From positions 1,829,489 through 1,841,523 of the forward strand of contig NW_019091356.1 in the NCBI RefSeq assembly GCF_001949145.1: a stretch of DNA of 12,035 nt. Reading direction: 5' to 3'. Source of the stretch: Acanthaster planci. Taxonomy: Eukaryota > Echinodermata > Asteroidea > Valvatida > Acanthasteridae. Positions 7,394 to 12,035 of the stretch are shown here, one piece after another. A model generated the notes under the pieces. It was given only the letters and a program-made list of their open reading frames with translations. It had not been told where the DNA came from and did no database searches. The number at the start of each line of letters is the position of its first letter. The first letter of the stretch is position 1. A program made the position numbers and the translations under genes.

Positions 7394-10300
7394 TTATCTC
7401 GCTCCAATGCTGAAGCGCACCATATCGTGCTCAGGTTCCTCCACCAAGACAGTCTGTTCGGTGGGTGGGGATCTCGGTCGCCGATACCAGTAGAAGGCCC
7501 CAAAGGCAGCACCGATAATGACAAAACTGGTGAAGAGCAGGCCAATGGCCAAAGGAACTGCATCCACACACAAATGAAGCATTAAAGTTCTAAGGATGCG
7601 CATCCAAACAAAAATTTAAAATAGAAGTTCGAAGGAACTGCAGTCTGACTGGCATAAAACAAAGTTCCCAGGAACTGCAATCTGACTGGCATAAAAACAA
7701 AGTTCCCAGGAACAGCAATCTGACTGGCATAAAAGCAAAGTTCCCAGGAACTGCAATCTGACTGGCATAAAAACAAAGTTCCCAGGAACTGTAATCTGAC
7801 AAATACCGGAATAAAATTAGAGAAATTTCCTGACAAAACTAAAATACCAGCTCAATGGAACTAAATCCACACAAAAACCAAATGAAATTCCAAGGAACTA
7901 AATCCTGACAGAAATGAACATTTTCCTCACCTGCACTGTTTTTGGACTGAGCATTGCCCTTAGGAACTCTGTTGTTGTTTGGCTTGGTTAAAGTCGGTGC
8001 TTCGGTTGAGGCAGGTTTGGCACCTACAATAAACATAAAAAGGTTTAAAAGTTCCAATTTGAAATTCAAACAGTCAGGAAAGAATTAACTTTGGCAGGGT
8101 TTTCTTACGTGGAAACGTACAAAATTTCTCTTCGATTATACAGCGGTACCAATAGTCAGTTGAAAAACCTGTACATCTCTGTGGAATTTTCCCAGGATAC
8201 AAAAAATGAAACAACAACCATGCATCTATCTTTGAACGTGTAGTTCTTTCAGGTTCATACAACTACTAAACAACAGGGAGAACATTTTTCCTCATGAACC
8301 TTTCACAGAAAATCAATTCTGTTTCGTTTTCAGTGCTGTCGTTTTTCTTTCTCTTCATTTAAAACCCTCCCTTACATATGTGTTTTTTAAATTTTTAATT
8401 TCCATTAACTCTTTATATGGGAATTGTGGTGACAACAGTCTTATAATCCTGTTATTATTAATTTTTGAGCATAGATTTTCTTCTGAATGATTTAATTTCC
8501 TACATGGATGTCCTCTGCACCCTCAAACCATTAAATTAAAAAAAAAAAAACAGGAAAAGGTAGTGAGCTTTGACCCTGCAGCAGTTCTACGTTTGCTTTC
8601 AGTAACTGCTCCAAAGGGTAACAAGGCACATGAAATAGCCTTTGGATATGCTATCTACCAGAATGGGTAGAATTACCCAGGCACGCGCCTTCTGGAAAGC
8701 CACTAAGCTTCTAAGAGGCCGGACAGCCTTCAGAAGGTCATTTATGGGTCACAGGCAAGGCGTGGGCAAGCCAGGCACCAGTTGATGTAAAAAAAAAACA
8801 GGATGACTCCCATCTGGAGGATGTTTGTACACAGCTGAATGACACTTGGTGAGGGACCGGCTGGATTTTGGTTTCCTGCTCAGGGAAGGCCCTTTAGTTA
8901 AAGGTGACTAAACCAGGCTGTTCAGCATGAACAGAGGTAGGATTACATGGGAGGTGATTGTAGTTGGCCATTTTTTCCTATTTTTAATCAACTAATTAGC
9001 AAAAACGGCATACACAGGAGACGTCAGTGACTCTAGTAAGAGGGTTAAAGAAAACTTTACATGTTTATCTTTGTATTCATTTCTGTTAGGGTGGGTGGGT
9101 CGGTGCAGCATGTTACGGAGACCTGAAGCCACGTCCCACTGCTGGATTATGGCTGGAAATAATGCTTTTACCTATGAGAAGCAGCCTGCTGGTGGATGCA
9201 TTCACTTTCCATAGAAGTGTATTATCGTAAGCCATAGCCAAGTCATTCAGACAAGACTTACCTGGCTGTACACGATTTCCAGGCTGGTTTGGCATGAAGG
9301 GTACATCGTTAGTTGGGTAGACTGGCTGGTTGGGCATGTTGGGTTCATTACCACCAATGCCACCGCCTATTACAAGAAACAACAGTATCAATGGGATGAA
9401 AATCATTTATAGTTTGATTCTTCATTTTGCTAACTGTAACTCAAGATATTAAAATTCTGTTTTGAAGTCTTAATCTGATCTTTCATATCTGATGTAAATA
9501 AATAGACTCAGTTCCATCTGCACCGTTTGCAGCCGATGAAAACTGAAGGATTGCCGAAGACTTCCACGATCACCAATTTTATGACTAGTCAACAAGTCAG
9601 TTGCCTGGAATTGCTTTCTTTAGTATTCCAAACAGTGTACTCCCATTTTAAACTGAGAATCTTGCCCATTTTTATGAGTGAAAAGTGGCTCTTCAAGCAA
9701 TCCATCAGTAAATTGCTTTGACAAATTCTGCACCTTTAACAAAAACTCTGTACACGCATCATTAAAGTGTAAGCTGAACAATGTAACAATTTACTCTCAT
9801 GTTTACAAGAAATAAATCAACTTGAAAAGTTATACCTGCACAGTTTGGGAGTGGAATGAGTTGGTCCTTAATGAGCGGCAGGTTGACCGGTGGGGCGGTA
9901 CCAGGCAATGGTATCAGGACTGCGGCGCTCAGCTGGATGGCACCATTTAACTCCCGGAAATGAATGTTGAGTAAGACCCCATTCTCTGTCCAATGAAACG
10001 AGAGCATTCATTTCGGCTGCCACGGTAAAACTCTGCCCCAACTTCTTTGATGAGGACACCAGCTGATGTTTTTACAAGGGTAAAATGTCCATTGGGTGAA
10101 CGTTATCTTGCCCCGACAGCAGTTGGGAAGGCTAAAACTGTTTCAATGTGGAATGCCAAGTTGGCACAATGATGCTTTCCTGGCCTTGCATCTCTACAAC
10201 CCGGATTTGAATCCCACCTAGCCGACCCGGGGATCATAGTTTTCAGCCCCCACCCAAATCCACGGAGTTTCCAGAGTGCAGATACCTGTGGATCCCACCC

Positions 10301-11495
10301 CTATAAAGATTGCAAGCTACTGGACCAAAGGCATTTTTGACCCATTCTTCCAAAATACACAATCAGAAGCGGATTTTTGAGAAACCAGTTTTGGAGAAAT
10401 GTAGGAAAGTTTCAAAACGTTGTTCCAACACTGCACCTGTAAAAGTGGCTGGTCATATTTGTTAGGGCTGCCTGTTCAAGGATCTCGGTGGGAGGACTTA
10501 CTGTTCAGGCTGACGTTAGTATCAGCACTGATTCTCTGCTCCATCACAAAGTCATTGTTGAGACCCCTGACGCTCACTAGCAACATCATGGGCTGGGTGC
10601 AGTGCTTGACTTCAGCGTATATGGAGTAACTTGTGCTGGTGGCTGGTGGCCTCTGAAACGGAGAGGTAAATGGACAGCGCGCCAGCGTCAGGAAGGGCAA
10701 TGAGTCAGTGTGGTATTCCCAAAAAAATCAAAGTCATTCAGGAAGAAAGTGGGTGTGTGAGTCCGCTTAGGATCGGGCTGAGAAGGCAGACCTTGCACAT
10801 GGGTCTGAATGACCTCGGACGTGCTTCATTTTGGGCATGCTCTGTTGGAATACCGAGCTGGCCCGCTGTCAGATCCTTTGCGCTCCAAGCAGGACCAAGA
10901 GAGGAACATTGGTCCGATGGCTGACAATGGAATGGACACTCCCCACCAACATAGCTACAACAACTGCAACATCAGCAGAAAGCATAAAGCATACATACAG
11001 CTCTGAACTTTGCCCAAATAGGATTTTTAAATTGAAATCCACTCCAGACACCGACTTCCTTCTTTGCAATAAGCGAAAACAAATTTTTCATTCGAGATAG
11101 GTATGCCTTTAACTGTGCTTAGTGCTTATAATCTCTGTGAAACATGCTGGGCCTCTGTTAGTGTAAAAATCATGTGCTGAGCAGCCCCGGCAGGATTTAG
11201 AATTAGCATATCAGCCAGGGATGGCACTCACTGACCAGGAACTGACCTGGCCATTATAATCAGCGGTGCACATGATGTGATTGCACATTGGGGCCTCGAT
11301 GTAACAATACGACACCCGCAGACCGGGCACGTTCATGGCCTTCAGGCTGTTCTCCACCCGCTGCCAGGCAAGGCACTCTGGGGTTGTGTACTCCAACACC
11401 GGGTCGGGGTTCAAGTACTCCATGATGGGTACCGGTGCTGCCACGACGAGGGACATAAAAAGAAATTGGTAATAAAACCGACAAAAAGTACTCAT
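7394..11495 (-). CDS. Predicted type I single-pass membrane protein, 6 exons, 303 aa, unnamed family
   Basis: Coding exons in transcript order are 11495-11247, 10652-10502, 9985-9836, 9366-9262, 8023-7931 and 7557-7394 (TAA 7394-7396). Every border is GT-AG. The first junction is phase 0 and the other four are phase 1, and the sum is 912 nt with no stop. Residues 1-20 form a signal peptide (hydrophobic FLFMSLVVAA). The ectodomain has six cysteines (41, 64, 71, 76, 101, 182), an NVS glycosylation site at 129, and alternating hydrophobic strands such as MMLLVSVRG (105-113) and VLLNIHF (137-143), suggesting a disulfide-bonded beta domain. Residues 184-249 are a Gly/Pro/Asn-rich stalk with PNQP twice. 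Residues 251-274 are a transmembrane helix followed by RRPR, then a ~27-residue acidic/basic tail ending SIGAR. The start is the first ATG after an in-frame TAG. I do not recognise the family. The role is probably at the cell surface, as a receptor, adhesion or matrix-contact protein; this is inference from topology only. Confidence 0.82.
7554..7910. repeat. ~38-bp tandem array in intron 5 reaching the exon 6 splice acceptor
   Basis: On the minus strand a motif like GTCAGATTGCAG|TTCCTGGGAAC recurs. The first T after the AG, or its equivalent, falls at 7897, 7860, 7788, 7750, 7712, 7674, 7637 and 7597, and at 7557 it is the true first base of exon 6. Spacings are 37, 72 (two units, the middle one decayed near 7826), 38, 38, 38, 37, 40 and 40. 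The central four or five units are nearly identical (with TTTTTATGCCA between them); the outer ones are diverged. Each core contains the dyad AGTTCC-CA-GGAACT. Minus-strand open frames over 7582-7836 and 7590-7802 are products of this array. Confidence 0.85.
8024..9261 (-). other. Intron 4 of the membrane-protein gene; nothing coding seen
   Basis: At 1238 bases this is the longest intron of the gene. It is bounded by gtaagt (minus strand, 9256-9261) and a tattgtag acceptor (8024 upward). It includes an A run near 8540 and a more GC-balanced patch at about 8560-8900 with short inverted segments (CCTTCTG and CAGAAGG near 8687-8740). That patch could be an old repeat insertion, but I cannot assign it. 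The minus open frame at 8074-8262 has no recognisable domain. Confidence 0.6.
9367..9835 (-). other. Intron 3 of the membrane-protein gene
   Basis: This is 469 AT-rich bases between a gtataa donor and a taatag acceptor (minus strand). An open frame at 9527-9721 on the plus strand shows no domain and is probably chance. No repeat structure was noticed. Confidence 0.6.
10146..10260 (+). mobile_element. Possible tRNA-derived SINE fragment in intron 2
   Basis: On the plus strand TGGCACAATGAT (10162-10173) resembles a pol III A box. GGATTTGAATCC (10203-10214) resembles a B box (consensus GGTTCGAATCC, two changes). The spacing between them, about 40 bases, is normal for a tRNA-type promoter. The surrounding sequence does not fold into an obvious complete tRNA, so a degraded tRNA-derived SINE, antisense to the host gene, is the better reading. 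Ends, tail and target duplications are not clear. The rest of intron 2 (9986-10501) shows nothing coding. Confidence 0.35.
10653..11246 (-). other. Intron 1 of the membrane-protein gene
   Basis: This is 594 bases between a gtcagt donor (11241-11246) and a ccgtttcag acceptor (from 10653), read on the minus strand. Several plus-strand open frames (10670-10924, 10809-11006, 10831-11100) overlap each other here. They lack domains and are treated as chance. Confidence 0.6.
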
Positions 11496-11509
11496 TTGCA
11501 AATCAGCAT
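11492..11509 (-). promoter_or_regulatory. Five-codon upstream ORF overlapping the start codon
   Basis: On the minus strand, ATG CTG ATT TGC AAA TGA runs just before the main gene. Its TGA overlaps the main ATG as ATGA. If the mRNA 5' end lies further upstream, ribosomes would meet this short frame first and end it exactly at the real start, an arrangement compatible with re-initiation control. The transcription start is unknown, so use is inferred. Confidence 0.4.
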
Positions 11510-12035
11510 TTTCAACCTATGACACATGTCAAAATCTAACAGCTGGTAAATCAACTGGGGTCCAGCAGACCTAAGACATAATGACGCTATGCTTTGTTTA
11601 CATGTGCGTTTGCCTACAAGGGCTCGATGGATCCCGCTTCACTGTCATAGGAATGCATTTCAATATGCGACTGTCTTTTAGCAAGAGAGCCTCATTTGGA
11701 AATGGGGGAAAAAAATGGTGAAACAATATGTGGTTCTTTTTCCAAATTCTTCCTCTAAATTCTGCGATGGGATTGCTCCCCCCATCCCCAGCTACACCAC
11801 TCACGGCCCAATGACGGCGGACTTTGACAAACAATGTGTAGAGTTGCCACTGAATCTTGAGGTTGACAAAGCTGGATTACAATGACATGGAGGGAAAACT
11901 ACCTAACTATCCTGGGTGTTCCGGGGGGGGGTGCAGGGTAGGACGTTTTCTGGACGTTGGGAATGGATTAAAAACATTAAAGGTGGAAAGGGGTCAGTAC
12001 CGTCAGAGGTATTTTCGAGCAAAATGGTGATTTTT
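11510..12035. other. Upstream region of the membrane-protein gene
   Basis: It should hold the 5' UTR and perhaps the promoter of the minus-strand gene. No TATA box is seen on that strand. A run of nine G (11923-11931) and a poly-A-rich patch near 11707 are the only low-complexity features. The minus open frame at 11598-11834 shows no recognisable domain. Confidence 0.5.

Noticed and set aside
7582-7836. 84-residue minus-strand open frame with repeated LQFLGTLF-like segments
   Set aside because: It is the translation of the 38-bp intronic array. It would matter only if a decoy acceptor were used, which is listed as a finding and not as a gene.
9868-10059. 63-residue minus open frame over exon 3 of the membrane-protein gene
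   Set aside because: It is in a different frame from the exon that joins its neighbours. The acceptor at 9986 gives the phase that continues the protein.
1-12035. CRISPR array, bacterial operon, phage or retroviral genes
   Set aside because: The repeats lack spacer structure, the genes are spliced, and no integrase, reverse transcriptase or capsid-like reading frame was seen on either strand.

Overview
The window looks like animal nuclear DNA. Short GC-rich coding exons with GT-AG borders and conserved intron phases sit in AT-rich introns of about 0.25 to 1.2 kb, and there is no sign of bacterial gene packing, ribosome binding sites or operons. The tandem methyltransferase genes, the GC contrast between exons and introns and the repeat content suggest a marine invertebrate. 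An invertebrate deuterostome such as amphioxus is the best guess, but the lineage is an inference from style and is not proven. All exon models below were assembled by eye from splice signals, reading frame and comparison between copies.

Left half, plus strand (about 1.2 to 6.0 kb): two tandem copies of a class I S-adenosylmethionine-dependent methyltransferase gene that resembles juvenile hormone acid O-methyltransferases (JHAMT-like). Copy 1 (1248-2811) has three intact downstream exons and a stop codon. Its first exon, which should carry SAM-binding motif I, is not in the window. Copy 2 (4120-6009) has an intact first exon and an intact second exon of exactly the same length as in copy 1 (311 nt), with the same phases. 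Its last two exons carry several indels and cannot be read through, so copy 2 looks like a decaying duplicate, unless the assembly contains errors there.

Middle (about 6.0 to 7.4 kb): AT-rich intergenic DNA between two convergent genes, with a hairpin-forming inverted repeat at 6777-6827 and a likely poly(A) signal for the right-hand gene at 7010-7015.

Right half, minus strand (11495 down to 7394): a complete six-exon gene for a predicted 303-residue type I single-pass membrane protein. It has a signal peptide, a six-cysteine ectodomain, a Pro/Asn-rich stalk, one transmembrane helix and a short tail. I do not recognise a named family. Its fifth intron holds an array with a period of about 38 bp, each unit of which resembles the true splice acceptor of exon 6. 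Other repeats are a 29-bp tandem array at the left edge and a possible tRNA-derived SINE in intron 2 of the membrane-protein gene. There is no evidence that the two gene families act together; they are simply convergent neighbours.
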